From positions 1 through 29,409 of the forward strand of contig CAMOIK010000003.1 of assembly GCA_946615875.1 (NCBI GenBank): a stretch of DNA of 29,409 bases, written 5' to 3'. Source of the stretch: an uncultured Verrucomicrobiota bacterium (GTDB taxonomy: Bacteria > Verrucomicrobiota > Kiritimatiellia > RFP12 > UBA1067). Both the position numbers and the translations under genes were made by a program. The notes beneath the pieces are model-generated. The model saw only the letters and a program-made list of their open reading frames with translations, did not search any database and was not told where the DNA came from. Positions 15,018 through 22,064 of this stretch are shown in pieces; within the stretch, counting starts at the first letter, position 1; each line of letters opens with the position of its first letter.

Positions 15018-17137
15018 GTTACTTCCGTTCCTCCGCCGGCCTGCGACGAGGGCGAGAGAGCCCCGCCGTTCCTGCCGGGTTCTCCGGCGAAGAGTATCAT
15101 TCCCTCCGATATTCCCACGGACATCTTGCGCGGCGCGAGATTGGCCACGAACACCACCTCCTTGCCGACCAGCGCCGACGGGTCTGGGTAGGCAGCGCGG
15201 ATGCCGGAGAAGATCGTGCGCATGCCGAGCGGACCGGCGTCCAGCAGGAACTTCAGGAGTTTCGACGACTTTGGCACGGTCTCGCAGCTTTCCACCACGC
15301 CGATGCGCAGGTCGAGTTTCTCGAAATCCGGGAAGGCGATCTCCGGCTTGAGTTCGCGGCACGCGGCCTCAGGTTTGGCGGCGCCCGCCGCCGGGAGTTC
15401 GCCGCCCTGGGCCTGGCCCTTGTTCTTGCTGGCGCGCGACTCGTGCGAGACCTCGCCCGTCTCGCCCGGCTTGACGAGCGCGGCGGCCACCATGGCATCG
15501 ACCTGCTTGGAGTCGATGCGGCTGGCGAGGTATTCGTAGGGGCCGAGAGGGGCGTTCTCGATGGCGGCGTCTATGCTGCGCCACGTCCAGTCTTTCTCGC
15601 CGAAGAGCGCCATCGCCTTGTCGGCGTAGGCCGGCAGGACGCACTTTAGATAGATGGCTATGATGCGGAAGGCGTTGAGCGCGGCCGTCAGCGTGGTGCG
15701 CGTGGTCTCCGCGTCGTCCTTTACTGTTTTCCACGGCGCGCGCTCGTCGAAGTATGCGTTGGCGGCGTCGGCGAGGCGGCAGATTTCGACGATCGCCATG
15801 TTGAAGCGCCTGTCTTCGTAGAACCCGGCGATGCGCTCAGACGCCTCGCGGCACTTCGCCACCAGTTCGCGACCGGCGTCGTCGAGGGAGCCGAGCGAGC
15901 CGCCCAGCTTCCTGTGGAGCATCTGTGCGCTGCGCGAGGCGATGTTCGTTATCTTGCCGACGAGGTCTGAATTGACCCTCTGGACGAAGTCGGCGAGGTT
16001 CAAGTCCATGTCGTCGGTCGTCCCGCCCATCTTGGCCGCGTAGTAGTAGCGCAGGGCTTCGGGTGGCAGGTGGTCCAGATAGGTGCGCGCGCTGATGAAC
16101 GTGCCCTTGGACTTCGACATCTTCTCGCCGTTCACGGTGAGGAAGCCGTGCACGAACACCTTGTCAGGTCCCTTGAACCCCGCGGCGTTCAGCATTCCCG
16201 GCCAGAACAGGCAGTGGAAGCGTATGATGTCCTTGCCGATGAAGTGGTAGAGCTCTGTGGCGGCGTCCTGCGCGCCGCCTCCGGTCGGCCAGTAGTCGGC
16301 GAGGGACTTGCCGTTGCGCGAGCACCAGTTCTCCAGCGAGGCGATGTAGCCGATGGGCGCGTCCACCCACACGTAGAAGAACTTGCCGGAGTGGCCAGGT
16401 ATCTCGAAGCCAAAATACGGCGCGTCGCGCGAGATGCACCATCCTCTAAGAGGCTCGTTGAACCATTCGAGGAGTTTGTTGGACACGTCGGAAGGGGTGT
16501 GCAGCGGCAGCCAGGCGCGCAGATAGTCGTGCCACGGCTCCAGTTCGAAATAGAGCTGCTCGGAGTCGCGGACGGTCGGGACGGCGCCGCACGTGGTGCA
16601 GCGAGGTTCGACCAGCTCCTCCGCGCCGTAGGTGGAGCCGCACTTGTCGCAGCTGTCGCCATACTGCCCGGTCGCGCCGCACTTCGGGCACGTGCCTTTC
16701 ACGAAGCGGTCCGGCAGCGACATCTTGCAATGCTCGCACCAGAGCTGCGGGGAAGTCTTGCGCGTGACGGCGCCCGCCGCCTCCATCGCCGCGTAGATGC
16801 GTTCGGAGAGAGCCTTGTTTTCCGGCGAGTTGGTGGTGTAGTAGTTGTCGAACGCGACCTGGAAGTCTGTGAAATCCCTGAGATGCTCCTGCCGCATCCG
16901 CTCGACAAGCTCTTCCGGCGACGTCCCTTCCTGGCGGGCGCGGATCATGACCGGCGTGCCGTGGGTGTCGGCGGCGCACACGTAAACGCATTCGTTCCCG
17001 CGCATCTTCTGGAACCTCGTCCACATGTCGGTCTGGATGTATTCGACCAGGTGGCCGATGTGGATGTTGCCGTTCGCGTAGGGCAGCGCGCTGGTGACCA
17101 CGATTCGCCTCGCGGGGCGGTTCTCTGTCTTCTCCAT
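15014..17137 (-). CDS. metG: Methionyl-tRNA synthetase
   Basis: This enzyme charges tRNA-Met. The 707-residue protein has the class I motifs HIGH (26-29, ANGNIHIGHL) and KMSKS (339-343). Between them lies a four-CxxC zinc region (CEHC, CPKC, CDKC, CTTC), which is the E. coli-type double-zinc form. After the anticodon-binding helices, a C-terminal EMAP/Trbp111-like tRNA-binding domain (DLRIGVVESCETVPKSSKLL through VANLAPRKMSVGISEGMILF) provides dimerisation and tRNA binding. The leader contains two purine tracts, AGGAGG and AAGGAG, upstream of the ATG. It is the first gene of the nine-gene minus-strand run. Confidence 0.97.
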   Translation of the reverse strand: MEKTENRPARRIVVTSALPYANGNIHIGHLVEYIQTDMWTRFQKMRGNECVYVCAADTHGTPVMIRARQEGTSPEELVERMRQEHLRDFTDFQVAFDNYYTTNSPENKALSERIYAAMEAAGAVTRKTSPQLWCEHCKMSLPDRFVKGTCPKCGATGQYGDSCDKCGSTYGAEELVEPRCTTCGAVPTVRDSEQLYFELEPWHDYLRAWLPLHTPSDVSNKLLEWFNEPLRGWCISRDAPYFGFEIPGHSGKFFYVWVDAPIGYIASLENWCSRNGKSLADYWPTGGGAQDAATELYHFIGKDIIRFHCLFWPGMLNAAGFKGPDKVFVHGFLTVNGEKMSKSKGTFISARTYLDHLPPEALRYYYAAKMGGTTDDMDLNLADFVQRVNSDLVGKITNIASRSAQMLHRKLGGSLGSLDDAGRELVAKCREASERIAGFYEDRRFNMAIVEICRLADAANAYFDERAPWKTVKDDAETTRTTLTAALNAFRIIAIYLKCVLPAYADKAMALFGEKDWTWRSIDAAIENAPLGPYEYLASRIDSKQVDAMVAAALVKPGETGEVSHESRASKNKGQAQGGELPAAGAAKPEAACRELKPEIAFPDFEKLDLRIGVVESCETVPKSSKLLKFLLDAGPLGMRTIFSGIRAAYPDPSALVGKEVVFVANLAPRKMSVGISEGMILFAGEPGRNGGALSPSSQAGGGTEVT

Positions 17138-17162
17138 TCTCCTTCTTCCTCCTGAACGACGC

Positions 17163-17176
17163 TATTATACCATATT
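17163..17176 (-). promoter_or_regulatory. metG operon promoter (extended -10)
   Basis: Read on the minus strand, this is AATATGGTATAATA, identical to the 14-mer upstream of the pseudokinase and argS genes. The hexamer TATAAT lies at 17164-17169. Transcription should start near 17157, leaving a leader of about 20 bases that includes the strong Shine-Dalgarno region before the ATG at 17137. No -35 box is recognisable, which is normal for extended -10 promoters. It probably drives metG through panC. Confidence 0.75.
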
Positions 17177-17189
17177 TTCCGCGTTTCGG

Positions 17190-17219
17190 GGCGGCCCGAG
17201 CCTCCCGCGCCGGGCCGCC
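17190..17219. promoter_or_regulatory. Palindrome between metG and tetR, candidate operator
   Basis: GGCGGCCCG (17190-17198) and CGGGCCGCC (17211-17219) form a perfect 9-bp inverted repeat with a 12-base centre. A third copy of the core CGGCCCG lies at 17256-17262, inside the spacer of the tetR promoter. The palindrome is followed by T6 at 17228-17233, so it could look like a rightward terminator. However, it lies upstream of both divergent promoters, where no gene is expected to be transcribed. A binding site for the adjacent TetR-type protein is the preferred reading. Confidence 0.45.
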
Positions 17220-17246
17220 GAGGAGGATTTTTTCCGCCGAGACCCG

Positions 17247-17276
17247 TTGACAAGACGGCCCGAAATATGATAAAGT
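17247..17276 (+). promoter_or_regulatory. tetR operon promoter
   Basis: TTGACA at 17247-17252 is a perfect -35 box. An 18-base spacer leads to TAAAGT at 17271-17276, preceded by the extended TG (17268-17269). The core AATATGATAAAGTA matches the shared promoter 14-mer at 11 of 14 positions. The leader carries AAGGAGG at 17296-17302, five bases before the GTG start. Confidence 0.65.
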
Positions 17277-17307
17277 AATCGCGTGCTTACGATACAAGGA
17301 GGTTCCC

Positions 17308-17994
17308 GTGAGGTCTGAGACGAGGTTGAAGGGCGCGGAAGGCGCGCGGAAGGCGCGGCAGGACGGGCAGGAGACGCGCGAAGCGCTTCTCCGCGCGGCG
17401 GAGGAGGAATTCGCGGCGAAGGGCTACGCGATGGCGTCGGCGCGGGAGATATGCCGACGCGCAGGCGCGAACGCGGCGCTGCTGAGCCGCTACTTCGGGT
17501 CGAAGGAGACGATGTACCGCATCGTGGCGAAGCGGCTTTTCGGCGATCTTGGCGCGCCGCTGGCGACGCTCGCGCAGAAGGCGTCCGTCGCCGGGTGGCG
17601 CGCGGCGTTCGCCGAATGGGTGGACGACATGCTGTTCATGACGCTGCCGACGAAGCGCGAGCAGAAGCTGTGCGCGGCGCTCTTCCGGCACGAAGTGACG
17701 TCGCCGACGCGGTTCCACCGGGAGTTCAAGGAGATGTTCGGCCGCCCCGTCCACGAAAGTCTGCGCGCGCTGCTGGCGATGAAGGTGGCCGACGCCGAGG
17801 AGCTAGACCTCTGGGTGGCGTCGGTCTGGGCGCAGGTGGCTGCCTATGCGCTGGCAGACGAGAAGTGGCACGATGCGTTCCGTCCGAAGGGCGCGAGCCG
17901 CCGCGCGTGGGCGGAGCGCGTGGCGCGGCACGTCTGCCAGACCGTGTTCGCGGCGCTGGATGCGCGGAAAGGGGGCGTGGCCGGCAATGGCTAG
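17308..17994 (+). CDS. TetR/AcrR-family transcriptional regulator
   Basis: The 228-residue protein has an N-terminal TetR helix-turn-helix (TREALLRAAEEEFAAKGY, then SAREICRRAGANAALLSRYFGSKETMYRIV, about residues 24-72) and an all-helical C-terminal ligand-sensing domain resembling that of CerR-like regulators (LFRHEVTSPTRFHREF). The GTG at 17308 is supported by AAGGAGG five bases upstream. It overlaps the following hydrolase gene by eight bases and is divergent from metG. It probably represses its own operon, and the palindrome in the upstream region is a candidate operator. The ligand is unknown; a fatty-acyl or lysolipid signal would fit the neighbours. Confidence 0.9.
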   Translation: MRSETRLKGAEGARKARQDGQETREALLRAAEEEFAAKGYAMASAREICRRAGANAALLSRYFGSKETMYRIVAKRLFGDLGAPLATLAQKASVAGWRAAFAEWVDDMLFMTLPTKREQKLCAALFRHEVTSPTRFHREFKEMFGRPVHESLRALLAMKVADAEELDLWVASVWAQVAAYALADEKWHDAFRPKGASRRAWAERVARHVCQTVFAALDARKGGVAGNG

Positions 17995-18679
17995 GGCGTG
18001 CGCGATAGCCGCCGCCGCGATGGCCGCGTTCCAGGCGGTGGCGGCGGACCGGGTGTTGTACATCCCCGGATGGCATCGGTGCGGACGCGGCGAAGACGCG
18101 GCTTTCCGTGCGGTGTGCGCGGTGTTTCCCGGCGCCGAGGTGCGGGTGCGCGACTGGGACGGCAACGGGCGGTGGCGCAAGGCCAAGGCGAACGCCGACG
18201 CGGAGGCCCGGCTGCTGGCGGACGAGCTGGCGGCGCTTCCCGCGGAGCGGCGCGAGAGTCTGGCGGTGGTGGGCCATTCGCTCGGCGGGCGCATGGCGGT
18301 GCGCGCGCTTTCGGAGCTGGCGAAGCGCGGGCTCAAGGTCGGGAGGGCGGTCGTCCTCGCCGCCGCGATGCCGAGCGACGACGCGGCGCTCGCCGACTTC
18401 GCGCTGGCCAGCGTCGAACCTGCGGTCTTCGTGCACAACCCCCGCGACCCCATGCTGAAATACTGCTACCGTCTGTTCGGAGGGGAAGGGGCCCGCGCGG
18501 CGGGCGCGCGCGGCCCCGAAAGGAGCATGGCCAACTGCGCGACCAGCGTGTTGGGCGCCGACGACATAATGCGGACGAGAGTCGATGCGGCGTGGGCGAA
18601 GTTCCGGATGTTCAGGATGATCGCCCAGCATTACGCGCCGTTCTGCCTGGAAAACGCAAAAAGGAGCATCACGCGATGA
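17987..18679 (+). CDS. Exported alpha/beta hydrolase, possible lipase or esterase
   Basis: The 230-residue protein begins with a signal peptide (MARACAIAAAAMAAFQAVAA, cleavage about residue 20). It has the alpha/beta hydrolase nucleophile elbow GHSLGG with S98, a probable acid in HNPRDPML, and a late histidine in AQHYAPF. The ATG at 17987 was chosen because the signal peptide starts there. It overlaps the regulator gene by eight bases and its stop overlaps the next start by four bases (18676-18679). Its place between a TetR regulator and a lysophospholipid-type transporter/acyltransferase suggests that it acts on membrane lipids; this is inference. Confidence 0.75.
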   Translation: MARACAIAAAAMAAFQAVAADRVLYIPGWHRCGRGEDAAFRAVCAVFPGAEVRVRDWDGNGRWRKAKANADAEARLLADELAALPAERRESLAVVGHSLGGRMAVRALSELAKRGLKVGRAVVLAAAMPSDDAALADFALASVEPAVFVHNPRDPMLKYCYRLFGGEGARAAGARGPERSMANCATSVLGADDIMRTRVDAAWAKFRMFRMIAQHYAPFCLENAKRSITR

Positions 18680-20586
18680 AAAGAAAATCGTTCCTGCCGC
18701 TCTACGCCACCAACCTCTTCGGGACGTTGAACGACAACTTCCTGAAGACGCTGGCCGGTTTCACGGTGATCGGCTGGCTCCATGACGAACGCGCCAAGTC
18801 CCTCGCGATGGGCGCGATGGCCGGTGCGCTGGTCCTGCCATACATACTGTGTTCGCCCCTCGCAGACCGGCTGACGGCCGTCTTCGCCAAACGGCGCATC
18901 GTGCGGCTGGCCAAATGGGCGGAACTGCCCATAATGGCAGTGGCGATCGCGGGCTTCCATTTGCGTTCGCCGTGGCTGGTGGTGGGCGCGGTGCTGCTCA
19001 TGGGCCTGCAGAGCTCGCTCTACTCGCCGGCGAAATACGCCCTCATACGCGACATCGGCGGAGAAGGGCGCATATCGACCGGGATGGGCGGAATGGAAGG
19101 CGTGGCGTTCCTTGGAGTGCTGGCGGGGACCGTCGCGGCGGCGGCCGTCGCCGATTTCGAGAGCCGCCATCCCGGCTGCAGGCTGGCAGACTGGTGCCTC
19201 GCGGCGTTCGCGGCGCTGGGGCTGGCCGCCAGCTACACGGTGACGGCCAAGGAGGAGGCGAACCGCGCCATCCACGCCATAAACCCGTTGCGCTACATGG
19301 CGAGGGCCTATCGCATGGCGAAGCGCCACGACGGACTGAACGCGGTAGTCTTCACTCTCTCGACGTTCTGGTGGGCGGCGGCGATGCTGCAGATGGGCGT
19401 GCTCGTCTATGGCAAGGCCCGGGATGGGCTCGCGTTGAGCGCCACGCAGACCGGCGCGCTGCTGTGCGCGGCGGCGGTCGGCATCGTCGCCGGACAGGTG
19501 ATCGCGGGGATTGTCGATCGGCGCCGCTTTCTGCTGGGGGCGACGTTGCTGACGGGCTGGATTGCGTCGGCCCTCCTCGCCGTCCTTTTCTTCGCGCCTC
19601 TGCCGCCCGTCTGGTTCGGCGTCGTGCTGGGGGTGTTGGCGTTCGACCTCGGCTTCTTCAAGCTGCCGCTCGATACGGAGATACAGAAGACGGTGAAGGG
19701 ACCGCGGCTGAATACGGCGCTTTCCTATTTCAACCAGGTCTCATTCCTTTTCATGCTGGCGGCGAGCGGCTGCTATGCGCTGACCAGTCTGCTTTTCGGG
19801 CCCAAGGCGTTTCTCGCCGTCCTGGCCGCAGCCTTCGCCGCAGTGCCGGTCGTTTTCGTCCTGAGCTGCCGCAAACCGCTGGTTTTCACCGGGCGCTGGC
19901 TCTTTTCGCGGCGTTACGCCGTGCTGGTGGAAGGCGGCGAAGTCCTCGAAGAAGGGAAAGGACCATATCTCGTCCTCCCCAACCATCCCGCCATGGTCGA
20001 TCCGATGCTCGTTGCCACGGAACTTTGGAGGATCCCGCTGAAACCGCTTTCAGACGAGGCGTTTTTCCACTCCGGAGTCGTCGCGCCGCGCGTCCTCAAG
20101 ACCCTGGGCGCGGTGGCGGTGCCGGATTTGCGCAAGCACCGCACCGCCAAGGGAGCGACGATAGCCAAGGGCCTAAACGGAATTGTCCGCGACACTCTGG
20201 AGACGGGGGGTAGCGTGATATTCTATCCGTCCGGCCATATCTGGACGGAACCGAAGGAAGTCATAGCCACGCGCCAACTCGCATACAACGCCTGCCGCGA
20301 GTTGCCGAAGGGCGTCAGGGTCGTTGGCGTGAGGACCTCGGGTCTCTGGGGGTCGATATGGTCGCGCAAAGGACGCAAAAATTCCCCGCCGTTCGTTCCT
20401 ACATTGCTGAAAAGCGCGTTTTTATGGCTCTTCTGGGCGCCTTTCGTGCGCCGCAGGCAGGTGACAATGCATATCGAAGACCTGACGGAACGCGTCAAGG
20501 AATGGTCTGCGCTGACGCGCCTGGAATTCAACGCCCGCCTTGAAGCCTGGTACAACGACGCCCCCTATCCGCCGCCAAGCCCATAG
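18676..20586 (+). CDS. LplT-like MFS transporter fused to PlsC-type acyltransferase
   Basis: The 636-residue protein has two parts. Residues about 1-395 form a major-facilitator transporter like LplT (YATNLFGTLNDNFLKTLAGF, SLYSPAKYALIRDI), which flips lysophospholipids inward. Residues about 410-630 form a glycerolipid acyltransferase with the catalytic H(X4)D motif NHPAMVD (N436-D442). The usual third motif FPEG appears as YPSG (517-520). Comparable three-part proteins in other bacteria end with an acyl-ACP synthetase as in Aas; that AMP-binding domain is missing here. The ATG at 18676 is supported by AAGGAG at 18661-18666 and by the family start. Probable role: re-acylation of lysophospholipids, using acyl donors made elsewhere. 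Confidence 0.87.
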   Translation: MKRKSFLPLYATNLFGTLNDNFLKTLAGFTVIGWLHDERAKSLAMGAMAGALVLPYILCSPLADRLTAVFAKRRIVRLAKWAELPIMAVAIAGFHLRSPWLVVGAVLLMGLQSSLYSPAKYALIRDIGGEGRISTGMGGMEGVAFLGVLAGTVAAAAVADFESRHPGCRLADWCLAAFAALGLAASYTVTAKEEANRAIHAINPLRYMARAYRMAKRHDGLNAVVFTLSTFWWAAAMLQMGVLVYGKARDGLALSATQTGALLCAAAVGIVAGQVIAGIVDRRRFLLGATLLTGWIASALLAVLFFAPLPPVWFGVVLGVLAFDLGFFKLPLDTEIQKTVKGPRLNTALSYFNQVSFLFMLAASGCYALTSLLFGPKAFLAVLAAAFAAVPVVFVLSCRKPLVFTGRWLFSRRYAVLVEGGEVLEEGKGPYLVLPNHPAMVDPMLVATELWRIPLKPLSDEAFFHSGVVAPRVLKTLGAVAVPDLRKHRTAKGATIAKGLNGIVRDTLETGGSVIFYPSGHIWTEPKEVIATRQLAYNACRELPKGVRVVGVRTSGLWGSIWSRKGRKNSPPFVPTLLKSAFLWLFWAPFVRRRQVTMHIEDLTERVKEWSALTRLEFNARLEAWYNDAPYPPPSP

Positions 20587-20596
20587 CCACGAGTTT

Positions 20597-20636
20597 GCCA
20601 AGTCAATGGAACGATCTGGCCAAGTCAATGGAACGA
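20597..20636. repeat. Two 18-bp direct repeats in a convergent gap
   Basis: GCCAAGTCAATGGAACGA occurs at 20597-20614 and again at 20619-20636. The copies are identical, and starts are 22 bases apart (about two helical turns). They fill most of the 69-base gap between the acyltransferase fusion and the convergent gene at 20656-22020. No terminator hairpin is apparent there. They could be a relic of an insertion-element end, a protein-binding site or a local duplication. Confidence 0.8.
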
Positions 20637-20655
20637 GGCGGACGGCTGAACGGCA

Positions 20656-22020
20656 TCAGAAGCGGCAGTCGTCACGAGGACGTTTGAGGGATGCAAAGCG
20701 GCAGATTTCGCCGTTTTCGGCGATTAGCGCGGCGGAACCGCCATCTGTCGCGATTTGGCCATGGGAAACGCCCAGCACATTGGCGGCGAGCAGGCATTTC
20801 TCGAAGCCGTCGCCACGCCCGAAGTTCCAGACTTCATCGGGCGACGCGCAACGGCTGGCGCCGTCGTATATCGATTCGTTGGGCAGCGCGGCTATACGCT
20901 CCAATGCGTCCGGGACGCCGGAAAGCGCATTCTTCGACACGGGACAGCGCTCAATGGCCGCCTTTATGAAGGGAAGCGACTCCGTGAGGCCGAGTTCGTG
21001 TCCGGCGTAGGGGGCGAGCGCCGCTGAGCGGTTTTCCGTTCGCAGGGCGAGAATGCGGTCGCGGACTTCTTCGCGCGACATCTCCGGCGAAAGGTCGATC
21101 GGGGTTTCGGCGGTGGAGAACGCCACGCGCGAAGGGTCCGGGAGGCGAGGCTCCACTAGCCGCTTGTCGGCCGCGTCTTCCGGCGGGACAAGAAATTCGC
21201 GCAGACGCCGCGCGAAATGCGAATACACGCTCTGGCTTATCGTCGCCTCCGGATAGAGGAGGTGTATGTAGCCGGAAGAGTGCGAGACGATGGTGACGCG
21301 CTCGTGCTCCAGCGCGCGGCGCGCCTGCCGGGATATGACGGTGCCGTTCGCCCACATGGCGCGGGTCACGAGGCGGCGGTTGTTGGTCAGGATGCCGGTG
21401 TCGGCGTCGATGAAGTTCTGCGAATGGAGCGGCGTCGCCATCAGATAGATGGAGTCGAGCGGAAGGCCGCAGACCACGAAAGCCGCCGCCGCGTAAAGCC
21501 CCGCCAGCGACACGCACTCGCCGGCCCCGACGCCGTGGCCCGGCTTGTGGCGGAATGCGTCCATCGCTTCGACCGTCTCCGTTTTCCAGTATGGGATGGT
21601 GTCGGAGGTGTATTTGTCCAGACCGAAGTGCCGGCGGATGTCTATGTCGTAGTAGTATGCGTCGCCCTGGTAGCCGAACAGCGCGTTCGAGGACGCGATT
21701 TCGTCAGGCGAGAGGAAAGGGGAGAAGCGTTCCAGTTCGCGCTGCTGCGTCGTAAGCCCCCACGTGTCGAGGTCCAGGTTGAACGTGTAGTTGTCCATTA
21801 TGTGCTGGCGCAGACGCTGGAGGCGTTTCTTCGGTTTCATCTGGCGGATGCCGGCGAACCATTCCAGGTCGCGCCACGCCCAGAGGCGAGGCGACATCAT
21901 GTTGGCGAGCACGAGGGAATACATCAGCTCCGGGAAGATGAATATCTCCATGTCCGAGAGCGTCGCCGCCGCCGAACGTTCTTCAAGCGAAATCCTTTCC
22001 AAACCCTTCAAGCCTTTCAA
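20656..22020 (-). CDS. Unknown protein with possible transglutaminase-like core
   Basis: The 454-residue protein is soluble with no signal peptide. It contains C169 (GAGECVSLAGLYAAAA), H199 (ATPLHSQNFID) and D205, whose order and surroundings recall the Cys-His-Asp triad of transglutaminase/peptidase-like folds. The rest is not recognised. Aromatic-rich segments (SPRLWAWRDLEWFAG; YYYDIDIRRHFG) may help identify relatives. The longest frame starts with TTG at 22020; the first ATG is codon 24 (21951), giving 431 residues. Neither has a good Shine-Dalgarno sequence, so the start is uncertain. It is the last gene of the argS-side run, 40 bases after the antiporter, with a possible promoter of its own. 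Confidence 0.6.
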   Translation of the reverse strand: MKGLKGLERISLEERSAAATLSDMEIFIFPELMYSLVLANMMSPRLWAWRDLEWFAGIRQMKPKKRLQRLRQHIMDNYTFNLDLDTWGLTTQQRELERFSPFLSPDEIASSNALFGYQGDAYYYDIDIRRHFGLDKYTSDTIPYWKTETVEAMDAFRHKPGHGVGAGECVSLAGLYAAAAFVVCGLPLDSIYLMATPLHSQNFIDADTGILTNNRRLVTRAMWANGTVISRQARRALEHERVTIVSHSSGYIHLLYPEATISQSVYSHFARRLREFLVPPEDAADKRLVEPRLPDPSRVAFSTAETPIDLSPEMSREEVRDRILALRTENRSAALAPYAGHELGLTESLPFIKAAIERCPVSKNALSGVPDALERIAALPNESIYDGASRCASPDEVWNFGRGDGFEKCLLAANVLGVSHGQIATDGGSAALIAENGEICRFASLKRPRDDCRF

Positions 22021-22035
22021 ACTTTACGCAAAACA

Positions 22036-22064
22036 AAGATAGTGGCGGAACACGCACCCGTCAA
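22036..22064 (-). promoter_or_regulatory. Possible promoter of the 20656-22020 gene
   Basis: On the minus strand, TTGACG (22059-22064) and TATCTT (22036-22041) are separated by exactly 17 bases, a good fit to a vegetative promoter. The -35 box overlaps the antiporter stop codon. Predicted transcription start is near 22030. Confidence 0.45.

Noticed and set aside
17190..17233. Intrinsic terminator reading of the 9-bp-arm palindrome plus T6
   Set aside because: It lies upstream of two divergent promoters, the T run starts eight bases after the stem, and no gene points into it. An operator role fits better, although a small transcript cannot be excluded.
20590..20640. CRISPR-like repeat
   Set aside because: There are only two copies with a 4-base gap, no spacer-length intervals and no cas genes nearby.
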